Source of the DNA: Micromonospora sp. R77
Lineage (GTDB): Bacteria > Actinomycetota > Actinomycetes > Mycobacteriales > Micromonosporaceae
Assembly (NCBI RefSeq): GCF_022747945.1
Contig: NZ_JALDST010000001.1
Coordinates: forward strand, 310,001-374,000
Length of the DNA stretch: 64,000 nucleotides
Direction of reading: 5' to 3'
The position numbers and the translations under genes were made by a program. Below are positions 36,514 through 47,325 of the stretch, piece after piece. Below the pieces are notes generated by a model. The model was not told the origin of the DNA and searched no databases. It was given only the letters and a program-made list of their open reading frames with translations. Position 1 is the stretch's first letter, and each line of letters starts with the position of its first letter.

Positions 36514-39411
36514 TCAGGCTGTTCGCAGTTCGAGGACGAGGTCCCGCAGGGCTGCCCGGTCGGCGTGGCCGGCCTTGGCCATCAGACTCGCGACATGCTT
36601 CTCCACGGTGCGGGGGGAAAGGTGCAGCCGTTCGGCGATCTCCCGGTTGCCCAGCCGTGCGGTGATCATGTCGAGGATCTGGTATTCGCGTACGGTGATG
36701 CCCAGCTCCCGCAACGATCGCGGGATGCCGTCGACCCCCTCGCGGCGCTGTCCCGTCGCGACCCCGGCTCGCCGCAGCAGCGCACGGCAGGCACCGGCGA
36801 CCCGTACCGCCTCGGCATTGTGGAAGAACGCCTCGGCCTCGCGCAGCCAGGACACCGGGTCGCCCCAGCCGTCGGCGAGCGCCGGCTCGGCGATCAACCG
36901 GAGGATCAGGTGCCGGGCCAGCGGATAGGGCTCGGCTGCCCGCAGGGCCGAGGCGGCCGCCGCCTCCGCGACGGGCCGCTCCCCCGTCCTGCCGGCCAGC
37001 ACCGCCCGGGTTGCTTCCACGAACTGCCAGTTCCACCGCAGCCGTCGCACCCCGTCCGCGCCGTTCTCGTACGTCCCGACGTCGTCCTCCCCGGCCAGCG
37101 CGCGCAGCAGCGGGTGCAGTCCGACCCGGCCGCTGATCGGCGAGAGCGCCGGGTTGCCACCGTCGGCCTGGAGGGTGCTGGCCAGCTCGGCGAGGGCTCG
37201 GGGCCGGTTCTCCTCGAGCAGGGAGCAGAACGCCCGGGCCAACCCGAACACCTTCGCGTCGGCCCAGTGGGCGTCCTTCTGCTGCCGGCGCAGCTCGCCG
37301 ATGACGCGTTCCATCTCGCGACGATGACCCTGGTGGGCCGCGACGACAGCCCGCGTCTGCCCCAGGTGTCCGGCGGTCTCGCCCAGCTGCAGACGGGTGG
37401 TGGCCGGCAGTGCGCGGTCGATGATCTCGGTCGCCTCGGCGAACCCGCCCTGGAGGGCGACCTGCAGGGCGATGCTGGACTCCGCCTGGTATGCCGCCGT
37501 GACCGCGCCGGCCGTCCAGGCGTCCCGAGCCACGTGGCGAAGTCGACGCAGGCTACCGTCCCGGGCCGCGTCGTCGTTACCCAGCCGGACCAGGGCGTGG
37601 ATCTCCCAGATGCGCAGCCCGTGCTTCACGGCCAGCTGCCGCGACCGTTCCAGGTAGAGGGTCGCCTCGTCGACGTCCCGGCGCCGGGTCAGCGTGCCGA
37701 GCAGCTGCCACGCCTGGCACGCCACCACCGGGAGGTCGTGCTGCTCGGCGACGGCGGCGGCCTGCCGGGCCATCCGCTCGGCCAGCTGGAACTGGCCCGG
37801 TCCCGGCAGTTCGAAGACCAGGTGCGCGGAGACGACGTCGATGGCGGCGGTCTGCTCCGGTGACGCGTCGTCGCCGAGCAGGCGGCGGGCGGCGGTGATC
37901 TGGTCCAGGCCATCGGCGGTCCGGGCGGCAACGACCGCGGCCCAGGCCAGGTGGGTGTGCAGGGCAGCCAGCCGGGCGGGGTTCCATCCACCGCCGACGC
38001 CGTCCAACTCGGCGATCATCTGCAGCGAACGGTCGATCTGGCCTGCCTCGACCAGTGCCTGCACCCTGGACTCCTGGACGTCGGCGTGCAGCGCGGGGTC
38101 GGCGGTGACCAGCGGCTCCGCCTGCTCCAGCAGGTCGACGGCCGACGCGGCGGCGCCGTCGGCCATGGCCCGTCGGGCCGCCTCGGCCAGGTGACGGCCC
38201 GCGCCGGTACGATCTCCTGCCCGCAGGCGCAGCGTGGCGGCGAGCTGGCAGAAGACGCCGGGCAGGTCGGGGTGGATGGCCTCCACGGCCTCGAACGCCC
38301 GGGTCGCCAGCTCGGTCCTGCGTGTCGACGCACAGGTGTCGAGCAGGGCTTCGGCGATCAGTGGATGCCGGAACATGTACCAGTCCTGGCCGTCCGGGCG
38401 GACCAGCTCGGCGGCTGCGCCGTGATGCAGTTGCCGGACGAGGTCCGGCTCGTCGAAACCGCTGGCGCGGTGCAGCGCGGTGAACGGGAACCGCTCCCCG
38501 AAGATCGCGGCGGAGACCAGCAGCTCACGCTCGCGCGGCTCGTACGCCTCCAGCCGGCGGGCCAGGCGACGGGCAACGGAGCCGGGGACGTACGCCCGTG
38601 GCGGACCGGTCAGCCGCCACCCCTGCGGGGTGTCGCTCAGCCAGCCGCTCTCCAGCATCTCGGCGAGCAGTTCCTCGGCCAGCGCCGGGTTGCCGGCGCT
38701 GGTGCGCCACAGGGGCTCCACCACCTCGTCCGGCAACCGGGTGGGCTCGCCGTCCAGCCAGTCGGCGACGACCTGACGCAGCTCGTCGCGGGTGAGGCGG
38801 CGCAGTCCGAGCAGATCTGCGACGCCGTGCCGGTCGGCGGTACGGGCCAGGTCCATCGCTGCGCAGTCCCGCTCCCGGGTGGCAGCGATCAGCGCGATCG
38901 GCTGGTCGGCCAGGTTGTCGGTGAGGTACTCGACGATCGCCAGCGTCTCGGTGTCGGCGTTGTGCAGGTCGTCCAGGACGATCAGGCAGCCGCTCTCCCG
39001 ACCGGCCAGACTCAGCAACCGCAGCACGCCCTCGGCGAGCACTATCAACGACTGGTCGGCGGGGGTCGGCCCGAGGTCACGCCACTCGGGAATGAGCGGC
39101 CCGAGCAGGAGCCGGTACGGGCCGAGCGCCTCGGTGGCACTGCCGGCGGTCCGGGTGTAGGCGAGTAGCGCCTGGGTGAGCGGGCGGAACGGCGTCGCGG
39201 GTGCCAGGCCACCGCAGCGCCCGCGCAGGACCACCATGCCGGCGGCCTGGCCGATCCGGCCGGCCTCGGCGAGCAGGCGGGAGCGGCCGATACCGCTCTC
39301 GCCGTGTACGAAGATGCTGCCGCCGTTGCCTCCGCGTGCCTCGTCCAGAACGCGTTCCACCTGGTGGATCGCGCCCTCGCGGCCGCGTAACGGTGCTGTC
39401 CGGGTCGCCAT
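36514..39411 (-). CDS. Large ATP-binding LuxR-family (LAL) transcriptional regulator
   Basis: This 965-residue regulator of the MalT/LAL type has an N-terminal AAA/NTPase domain (Walker A GESGIGRS near residue 35, Walker B LIVLDDLHNAD near 140), a long helical TPR-like middle and a C-terminal LuxR helix-turn-helix (LTVREYQIL-like start, GNREIAERLHLSPRTVEKHVASLM, last 60 residues). The Walker A lysine is replaced by arginine, so ATP handling may be altered. ATG 39411 begins MATRTAPLRGREGAI, the usual LAL opening; an in-frame upstream extension to 39540 lacks domain content. It sits next to the RiPP cluster and may activate it or the pectin genes; which is undecided. Confidence 0.9.
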   Translation of the reverse strand: MATRTAPLRGREGAIHQVERVLDEARGGNGGSIFVHGESGIGRSRLLAEAGRIGQAAGMVVLRGRCGGLAPATPFRPLTQALLAYTRTAGSATEALGPYRLLLGPLIPEWRDLGPTPADQSLIVLAEGVLRLLSLAGRESGCLIVLDDLHNADTETLAIVEYLTDNLADQPIALIAATRERDCAAMDLARTADRHGVADLLGLRRLTRDELRQVVADWLDGEPTRLPDEVVEPLWRTSAGNPALAEELLAEMLESGWLSDTPQGWRLTGPPRAYVPGSVARRLARRLEAYEPRERELLVSAAIFGERFPFTALHRASGFDEPDLVRQLHHGAAAELVRPDGQDWYMFRHPLIAEALLDTCASTRRTELATRAFEAVEAIHPDLPGVFCQLAATLRLRAGDRTGAGRHLAEAARRAMADGAAASAVDLLEQAEPLVTADPALHADVQESRVQALVEAGQIDRSLQMIAELDGVGGGWNPARLAALHTHLAWAAVVAARTADGLDQITAARRLLGDDASPEQTAAIDVVSAHLVFELPGPGQFQLAERMARQAAAVAEQHDLPVVACQAWQLLGTLTRRRDVDEATLYLERSRQLAVKHGLRIWEIHALVRLGNDDAARDGSLRRLRHVARDAWTAGAVTAAYQAESSIALQVALQGGFAEATEIIDRALPATTRLQLGETAGHLGQTRAVVAAHQGHRREMERVIGELRRQQKDAHWADAKVFGLARAFCSLLEENRPRALAELASTLQADGGNPALSPISGRVGLHPLLRALAGEDDVGTYENGADGVRRLRWNWQFVEATRAVLAGRTGERPVAEAAAASALRAAEPYPLARHLILRLIAEPALADGWGDPVSWLREAEAFFHNAEAVRVAGACRALLRRAGVATGQRREGVDGIPRSLRELGITVREYQILDMITARLGNREIAERLHLSPRTVEKHVASLMAKAGHADRAALRDLVLELRTA

Positions 39412-39447
39412 CGTGGCCGATGGTAGTGATCGACCGTGACCGAGGTC

Positions 39448-39487
39448 CATCCACCGAACGGCAGGCCGCCCGTCGATGGATGGACCC
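39448..39487. other. Inverted repeat between LAL gene and small peptide gene
   Basis: GGTCCATCCA and TGGATGGACC face each other over about 20 bases, and CGGTGGATG occurs twice more at 39489-39516. It could terminate the peptide transcript or be the operator of the LAL promoter. Confidence 0.45.
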
Positions 39488-39499
39488 CGGTGGATGCCG

Positions 39500-39658
39500 C
39501 TACGGCCGGTGGATGCAGCAGCCGGTTCCGGAGTCGGCACTGGCGGTGACCGCTGCGGGTCCGGCGAGGGCGATGCCCAGGGTGGCGGCCGCCGCTGCCA
39601 GCACGGTGGCGATGGTGAGGCGGATCCGGTTGCGGCGGTTGTTCTCGGTGGTGATCAT
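39500..39658 (-). CDS. Small secreted peptide, 52 residues, ending near a Cys pair
   Basis: A tiny reading frame with a good ribosome binding site (GGAAGGAAC, 7 bases before ATG 39658). It has a basic N-terminus (NNRRNRIR), one hydrophobic segment (residues about 13-35) and an AxA-type site near AVTASA, leaving a mature tail of about ten residues that includes SGTGCCIHRP. It lies upstream of, and in the same direction as, the LAL regulator and downstream of the RiPP genes. It lacks a thiopeptide leader. It could be a secreted signal or an orphan Cys-containing peptide. Confidence 0.55.
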   Translation of the reverse strand: MITTENNRRNRIRLTIATVLAAAAATLGIALAGPAAVTASADSGTGCCIHRP

Positions 39659-39847
39659 CGTCGTTCCTTCCGCGAGCTGAGCCCGGTGAGGTCCCCGGCG
39701 TGCTGGGTCGCAGGCGCCGCGGCCTCCGGTGGCGGATCCCGGGCCCGTCGTCGTGGTCGTTGCTGACCTGCAGACGGAACCCTCCCACGCAGGCGTCCGG
39801 GGCGACATGGGTACGTTGCACGTATCTTTCCCCGGTGGTCCGCGCGC

Positions 39848-41354
39848 TCAGGCCCGCAGGTCGAGCAGGGGCTCGGCGTACGCGGACCGGCCGCACACCG
39901 TCATGAGCACCGGCGCCTGCCCGGCCGGGGTGCCCAGCAGCGCGCCGAGGTGGTGCTCGTCGAAGGACCGGGCGGGCCGGGCGAAGAGTCCGTGGGCCGC
40001 GGCGGCCATGCTGAGGCCGTGCGCGACCCACCCGCACCACACCTGGAGCAGCCCCCAGGCGTCGTCGCCCAGCTCGGTGACGAGCGCGCGCAGGTCCACG
40101 GTGAACACGCAGATCGCGAGGGCGTGCCGTACTCCGCAGTCGTTGGCGGTGGAGAGCGGGTAGCCGAAACTCTGCTCGATGCGGGCCGGCAGGCGGTCGT
40201 CGAGGGTGCGGGGTCGCACGGTGCCGCCGTCGACCTCGTACCAGCCGGTCGGCAGGTCGGCGACGCGGTGCAGCACGACGCCGAGACCGACCCGCTCGCC
40301 GACCGCGCGCAACCGCCCGGTCGGGGCGGGCACGGCCGCCCAGGCGAGCAGGTCGTCGAGGAACGCGCGGTCCCCGCGTGCCGGCCGCGCAGGCCGGTCA
40401 GCGGGGCGCGCACCCGGCCCGCGGAGCGGCGCCACAACACCTGCTCCCAGCTCAGCACCGTGCCCGGCGGCAGGACGGGGATGCCAGGCGCGGTGGTCCC
40501 GGCGGACGCGGCCGGGCCGGTGGTCGCGGCCCGGGCCACGCGGTGGCCGACCATGGGCGCCAGGTCGGCGAGGGTACGGTCGGCCGACGCGGCCGGCAGC
40601 CGGTCATCGGGGACCGTGGTGGCGGGCAGGTCGACCGGTTCCGGCAGCGGACCCGCGTCGCGCAGCACCGCGGTGACCGGTGCCGCCCAGCTGCCCGGCC
40701 GGTGGCGCCGACCAGGTCGGCGGCGCTGGTGACCGTCGGGCCGTCGGTCGCCGCCACCGCCCCGAGCCCGGCCAGCTCGGCGGCCACCAGGAGGCTCCGC
40801 AGGTTGATCCCGGTCTCCAGGTCGGTCAGCGCGCAGCGCAGCGCGCCGTACGGCGCCGGGAGGTCGGTGTGCCGGGCGGCCAGCACCACGGTCACTTCAC
40901 CCGGGCCGGGCCGCAGCGGCGGCGGAACGGACACGTCGGGCACGTCGACCAGCGCGTGCCGGTAGACGTCGAGGTAGCCGGCCGGTCCCGCGGGCGGCAC
41001 GACGAAGACGTGCACGGGGAACTTGCTGCGCACCGACGCGGTCACCCGATGGTCGTTGGCCGGGTTGGACGGTTCCCGCCGCTGGAGCCCGAACGCGGCG
41101 AGCAACACGGTGCCCAGCCGCTCCCAGGAGACCGGCCCGGCCGGCAGTCGTCCGGCCGGGTAGGCCGCCGCCGCCAGCGCGGCCGTCGTGCCCGGCGGTA
41201 ACGGCCGGCCGCGCACCCCACGCGCCGCCGCAGGCGGGAGCAACGCCGTCGTCGGCACCGACTCGTCGATGACGATCGGGTCGTGCAGGATGCCGCGCAG
41301 GGGACCCTGGCGCAGCGCGAAGCGGAGGGTGTCGGTCGCGTCGGCCATGGTCAC
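39848..41354 (-). CDS. SagB-type azoline dehydrogenase (nitroreductase-like), copy 2, with two frame changes
   Basis: This FMN-dependent dehydrogenase of about 500 residues should oxidise azolines to azoles or a related step in RiPP maturation. The first part (SKFPVHVFVV, GYLDVYRHALVDV, LAARHTDLPAPYGALRCAL) and the end (FGYPLSTANDCGVRHALAICVFT, WGLLQVWCGWVAHGLSMAAAAHGL, ARSFDEHHLGALL) match copy 1 at 54870, but frames change near 40675-40700 and 40375-40395. Homology continues across both, so indel errors are likely. GTG 41354 overlaps the stop of the ThiF-like gene (GTGA), the pattern seen throughout this operon. It is the last gene of the minus-strand operon. Confidence 0.8.
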
Positions 41355-42849
41355 TCCAGCCACATCGGTCCGTACGCCAGCGGCAGGTCGCCGATGACCG
41401 GGTCGGATACCAGCGGGTCACCGGTGAGGCGGCGACCGCCGAGGGTGGTGTACAGGTGGGTGAGCGCGGCGGAGACGGCGTCGTCGCCGCTCTGCGCGAT
41501 GGTCCACGTCCCGGGCAGGACGACCGACGGGGCACCGGCGTCCACCGTGGCGAGCGCGGCCATCAGCGTGGCGTACAGGGCGGCGGCGGCCCCGGACGCC
41601 CACTCGGCCGCGAGCAGGTCGCCGGTCGGGTCGTACGCGCCGGCCAACACCCAGTCCCCCACCGGGAGCCGGCGTAGCCGCAGCGTGACCGGCCGCTCGT
41701 GGTAGTCGCGCAGCGCCGCAGCGACGGCCCGCGCGGCGGGACTGAGCCGGTCGCTGTCGGCCGGCGTGCCGGGCTCGTCCCGGAGCAGGTCGGCCCCGAT
41801 GAGGCGCAGGCCGCCGTCGAGCCGTCGGCGCGGCTCGTCGAACCCGGCGGCGGCGACCCGCCCGGGCCCGAGGTCCGTCCCGCACCGGGCCCGGGCCAGG
41901 GCCAGCAGGGCGTCGGCCTCGGCGGCGGCCGTGGTGACGCCCCAGCCGTACACGGCCGGGAGAGCCGTCCACCGGTTGCCGGGCGACCCGGCGCAGCGGC
42001 GGCACCGGGGCCGGCTCGGGCAGCGGAACACCCCAGCCGCGCCACGGCTCGGTCAGGTCCACGGGCGGCTCGGTGGCCAGCGGGACCTCGACGGTGTCGG
42101 CGGCCGGCCCGTGCACCACGGTCAGGGTCTGCGCCCCCCGCTCCAGCAGGTGGTCCAGCACCCGACGCGCGGCCAGCGAGCCGGCCAGGACCGCGCCGAC
42201 CGGGAGCGGCGCCGCGCCGCCGGCCAGCGCGCGTTGCCACTGCTCCGCCCGGTCCATCGCGGCGGTCACCCCCGGCAGCGCGGACCGGTCGGGCAGGACC
42301 GGGCCGACCATCACCGCGCCGGGCCGGGCCCATCACCGGCAGCACCGGCACCCCGGGGGGCGGCGTGACGTCGACGGCGACGACCAGGTCCGCGTCCGCG
42401 CCACCGGCACCGACGCCGGCGGCGGCGAGTCCACTGCGCGCGCCGGCCGCCGCCGGTCCGTCGCCGAGCACCGTCACCGTCGTGCGCCGCAGGGTCGCGA
42501 AGGCGGCGTACGGCTGGGCGCAGTGCTCCTCCAGGTAGGCCAGCACGTCGGCGTAGCGCGCGGCGCTCTCCCGGTCCGGCGGCGGGGCGACCGCCGGGTC
42601 GACGGTGAAGAGTGCGCCGCGCTCCAGCAGCACCGCGACCACCCGGTCCAGCGCCGGCCGGGCGGGCGCCGCCACGGTGGCCAGCAGCTCCTCGACGGTC
42701 GTCCCGTCGTAGAGGTCGCCCAGGGCGCCGTCGATCAGCGGAAAGAGCGCGGGTGGCCCGGTGAGCAGGAAGGAGTCGTCGGCGCGGGTGCAGCGGACGC
42801 CGCGCGGCGCCGGTACGAACTGGGTTCCGGGGCGGAGCTTCACCTTCAT
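41351..42849 (-). CDS. Ocin-ThiF-like/RRE leader-binding protein, copy 2, with two frame changes
   Basis: This protein of about 500 residues probably binds the precursor leader and presents it to the YcaO enzyme or dehydrogenase. It starts MKVKLRPGTQFVPAPRG, homologous to copy 1 at 51357 (MRVKLRPGTHFAPVPQG), followed by a winged-helix RRE-like region and a degenerate E1/ThiF domain (TVTVLGDGPAAAGARSGL). Frames change near 42325-42345 and 41985-42005. The C-terminal part (LIGADLLRDEPG, DPVIGDLPLAYGPM) ends like copy 1 (DPVAGDVPLVAGPV). ATG 42849 overlaps the M16 beta stop. Confidence 0.8.
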
Positions 42850-44123
42850 CGGGGCCTCACCTTCTCGGGGCCGAGCAGCACCCCGGTGTACGCCTCGGCC
42901 CGCAGGTACCGCTGCGCAGCGGCACGGACCTCGTCGTCCGTCGTCTCGTGCAGCGCCACCGGGAACCGGGTCAGCCACCGGGGGTCCAGCCCGGCGACGG
43001 CGACCCCGCAGAGGGCCTCGGCGAGGCCGATCTGGGTGGACTCGGAGATGGCCGTGATGCCGGCCAGGTGACCGCGGGCCGCCTCGATCTCCGCCGCGGT
43101 GGGTGGTGCGGTGTCACTGATCCGGGCCAGCAGCGTCCGGGTCTCGTCGACCGCCGCCCAGGCGTGCTCGGGGGCGCAGCCGAACTGGATGACGCTGAGC
43201 GCCCGCCCGGCCTGCTCCTCGATGCCGGAGGACGCGGTGTAGACGTAGCCACGCTCCTCGCGCAGCCGGTGCACCAGTCGGGAGCTGAAATAGCCGCCGT
43301 ACACGTGGTCGGCCAGGCGCAGGGCGATGAAGCCGGGGTCGACCCGGGCGAGCGAGGGCGCGGCCAGACGGACGTCGGCCTGCTGGGCGCCCGACCGGTG
43401 CCGGAGCACGACGGTGTCGCCGGTGGGCAGCGGCGGGGGCCCGAGCGCGACGGCGGGATGCGGTGCCGCCCAGCCGGCCAGCCGCTCGGCGAGCAGGGCG
43501 ACCGCGGCGTCCGGGTCGACGTCGCCGACCAGGACGAGCACCGACCCGTTCGGTACGAGCCGGGTCGCGTGCAGCGCGGCGACCTGCTCGGCGGTGACCG
43601 CGCCGACCTGCTCGGCGTCGGGGGTCTCCACGGCGGCCGGGTGGTCGCCGAAACAGTGCCGCAGCAGGGCCGCCCGGGCGATCCACTCCGGCAGCGTGCC
43701 GGCCAGCCGGACCCGCTGGAGCAGCCGGGTCCGCTCGAACTCCACGACGTCCGGCCGGTACGCCGCCCCGGTCAGGCAGTCGGCCAGCACCTCGGCGAGG
43801 GTGTCGAGCTCCTCGGCGAGCGCGTGGCCGGAGACCCTTAGCCGCTGCGGTCGGACCGACGCGGTCAGCGCCGCGCCGGCGGTGGCCAGCTCGTCGTCGA
43901 TGGTGGCCCGGTCCCGCCGTGCGGTGCCGGAGAGCAGGCTGGCCGCCAGCAGTTCGGCGACGGCGACGTGGGTGTCGTCACCGGGGGCGGCACCGAAGGG
44001 CACCGCGAGGCGCAGCTGGACCAGCGGCACGGCCGGGCGTCGGGCGACGAGCACGCGCAGGCCGTTGGGGAGCGTGAGGTCGGTGACCTCCCGGTCGTTG
44101 ACGGACGGGGTCACGGTGGTCAC
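42846..44123 (-). CDS. M16-family metallopeptidase, beta (non-catalytic) subunit
   Basis: This 425-residue intact protein has the M16 fold but lacks the HxxEH zinc motif, having AELLAASLLSG where it should be. It keeps the substrate-binding Arg/Tyr stretch YGGYFSSRLVHRLREERGYVYT typical of the R/Y subunit of heterodimeric M16 proteases. GTG 44123 overlaps the alpha subunit's stop. With the alpha subunit it should form one peptidase, most plausibly removing the RiPP leader, as PqqF/PqqG-type M16 pairs do for PQQ. Confidence 0.88.
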   Translation of the reverse strand: MTTVTPSVNDREVTDLTLPNGLRVLVARRPAVPLVQLRLAVPFGAAPGDDTHVAVAELLAASLLSGTARRDRATIDDELATAGAALTASVRPQRLRVSGHALAEELDTLAEVLADCLTGAAYRPDVVEFERTRLLQRVRLAGTLPEWIARAALLRHCFGDHPAAVETPDAEQVGAVTAEQVAALHATRLVPNGSVLVLVGDVDPDAAVALLAERLAGWAAPHPAVALGPPPLPTGDTVVLRHRSGAQQADVRLAAPSLARVDPGFIALRLADHVYGGYFSSRLVHRLREERGYVYTASSGIEEQAGRALSVIQFGCAPEHAWAAVDETRTLLARISDTAPPTAAEIEAARGHLAGITAISESTQIGLAEALCGVAVAGLDPRWLTRFPVALHETTDDEVRAAAQRYLRAEAYTGVLLGPEKVRPR

Positions 44124-45402
44124 CTTCCGCCTCCGGAGGGTACGAGGTGCACGGCGGCGTGGCGCCGGCCGGCCAACTCGGCGGCGGCCGCGCGGACCTC
44201 GTCCGCGCCGACCGTGGTCAGCTCGGCCAGCGCGGAGAGGGCCAGTTCGGCGCGGTCGTGCAGCAGCTCGAAGGCGGCGACCCGCCGGGTCCGGGCGCCG
44301 ATCGGGTCGATGTCGCGGTACCAGTCGGCCCGCAGCCGGGCGGTCGCGCGCAGCAGCTCCGCCTCGGTCGGGCCGTCCTGGGCGAGGGCGGCCAGTTCGC
44401 CGAGAATCGTCTCCTCGACGGCCCCGGCCGGGGTACGCGGCCCGAAGACAGCGGACACCACCAGGGCGTCCGGGTCGCGGCTCTCGAACGGCCCGCCGGT
44501 CAGACCGAGGTGCGCGGTGACCCGGGTCGCCGGCCCGTAGTCGCGCACGGCGGCCCGGACGAGTCGGCTGGCCGGTCCACCGCCGAGGACCGCGGCGACC
44601 ACCAGGGTCGCGAGGTACGCCGCGACGCGGGGGCAGGCACCTGCCAGCCGAGGGCGAGCGCGGGCGGGGCGAGCGGGTCGGGCCGCTCGCTGCGGCGTAC
44701 CGCCCGGGGTGGCTGTTCGCCGAGGTCGACCGGTGCCGGCACGGCACCCGCCGGGATGGCCCCGAAGTGCCGCTCGGCCAAAGCGAAGGCGTGCTCGGTC
44801 GGGATCTGGCCACCGATGGCCAGCACCGCGTTGCCCGGGTGGTAGTAGTCCCGGTGGAAGGTCTCGCACTCCGCGACGGTCGCGTCGGCGAGCGCGGCCA
44901 CATCACCGTAGCCGTCGTGGGTGTTGGCCTCCCGGGTGAACAGCACCGCCGGGAGGTGGAAGGTCGGGAAGCCGCCGTACGGGCGGTTGAGCACGTTGCG
45001 GCGGATCTCCTCGGTGACCACCGCCACCTGGTTGGTCACGTCGGCAGCGGTGACGTTCAACGCCCGCATCCGGTCGGCTTCCAGGCGCAGCCCCTGCTCC
45101 AGGGCCGCAGCGGGCAGCGCCTGGAAGTAGCTGGTGTGGTCACGGTGGGTGGTGCCGTTGAAGACGCCGCCGGCCGCCTGGACCTGCCGGGCGTACGTGG
45201 CCCGACCCGGCCCGCCGCCGCCCTGGAACATCAGGTGCTCGAAGAGGTGGGCGAACCCCGGCCGCGTCTCGGTGCGGTATCCGACGTCGTAGGCGACCGC
45301 GATGCCGACCGCGCTCAGCCGTGGCTCGTCCAGCGCCACCACCCGCAGGCCGTTGGCGAGCCGGTGCCGGGCGAGGGCGGGCGCAGCCAGGGTGAGGCTC
45401 AT
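44120..45402 (-). CDS. M16-family metallopeptidase, alpha (zinc) subunit, with one frame change
   Basis: This catalytic partner of about 427 residues has the inverted zinc motif HLFEHLMFQ (HxxEH, near residue 40), the downstream glutamate in EEIRRNVLN, and RDHTSYFQALP. The frame changes once near 44630-44645 at a run of five C, just before RVAAYLATLVVAAVLGGG; joined, the length is normal for M16B. A homopolymer error is likely. ATG 45402 overlaps the stop of the ABC permease (ATGA). Probable role: leader peptide removal in this RiPP cluster. Confidence 0.85.
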
Positions 45403-46150
45403 TTCGAGATGCCCCGTACCGAGCGGACACCGAACCAGAGCGCCAGCACCGCCGCGGTGAGCGCCACCGTCGAACCGACCAGGACCGGCCGGCCGGTGGT
45501 CTGACCGGCGAACAGGCCCCGCGCGGCGTCGACGACGTGCGACAGGGGGTTGACCCGCGCCACCACGGCCAGCCAGGCCGGCGCCAGGGTGAGCGGCAGC
45601 AGGACCCCGGACAGCAGCAGCGACGGCAGGGTGAACGCGTTGACGATCTGGCCGAACGCGCCCTCGGAGCGGACCCGCAGCGCCAGCGCGTACGACACGG
45701 CGGACATCGCCACCGCGAAGACCGCCAGCAGGACGAAGGTGAGCAGGATCCCGCCGGCCGGGGCCCGCAGGCCGAACGCGACCGCGCCGAGCACCAGCAC
45801 CGCGGCCTGCGCGAGCACCACCAGCACGTCCCGGCTGATCCGGCCGAGCAGCAGACCGAGCTGGCTCGCCCCGCTCACCCGCATCCGGTCCAGCACCCCG
45901 GACCGGGCCTCGGCGAGCACCCCGAAGCCGACGAACACCGCGGCGAAGACGCACTGCTGGACCAGCAGGCCGGGCACGAAGAAGCGCCAGGAGTTGCCGC
46001 CGCCGAACCCCTGCACGTCGTTGAGTCCGCTGAGCAGCGGACCGAACAGGACGAGGTACAGCACGGGCTGGAGCAGCCCGGTGACGACCCACGCGGGGTT
46101 GCTGACGGTGTAACGCATGGAGCGCTGGAAGATCACCCAGGCGGTGCTCA

Positions 46151-46154
<4 letters not shown>
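45399..46154 (-). CDS. ABC-2 type exporter permease (RiPP cluster, exporter 1)
   Basis: This 251-residue membrane protein has six transmembrane helices and the ABC-2 signature ending in a helix-loop before ARVNPLSHVVDAARGL, the DrrB-like pattern of antibiotic exporters. ATG 46154 has GGAGG 7 bases upstream and overlaps the stop of its ATPase gene. It should export the mature peptide or provide self-resistance. Confidence 0.92.
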
Positions 46155-47110
<956 letters not shown>

Positions 47111-47325
47111 GTTGACTCCCTTCTTCCGTGTGCCCCCACCATGGGCCTTTCCGAAGGGTCTGCCAATGCTTCCGCCACGCCCTGGCAGCTTGTTGCCGAG
47201 CGGCCCGGAAATCTGCATCTTGATGCCGCCGGGAAATCTTGTGCGGCGGCTCCACGATCGCGCATCGTGTTTTCAGGTCACCACCGGAAACACCGATCGC
47301 ACTCAATTCATGAAGGAGAAAAGCC
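47111..47325. promoter_or_regulatory. Divergent promoter region of the RiPP cluster
   Basis: A 215-base spacer between the exporter ATPase and the precursor gene must drive both halves of the cluster. The stretch next to the precursor is lower in GC (CAATTCATGAAGGAGAAAAGCC), with GAAGGAG 8 bases from the ATG. No clear palindrome was found. Confidence 0.55.

Noticed and set aside
36565..39168. Plus-strand frames of about 400 codons opposite the LAL regulator
   Set aside because: Composition is shadow-like and the minus strand carries ATPase and LuxR motifs.
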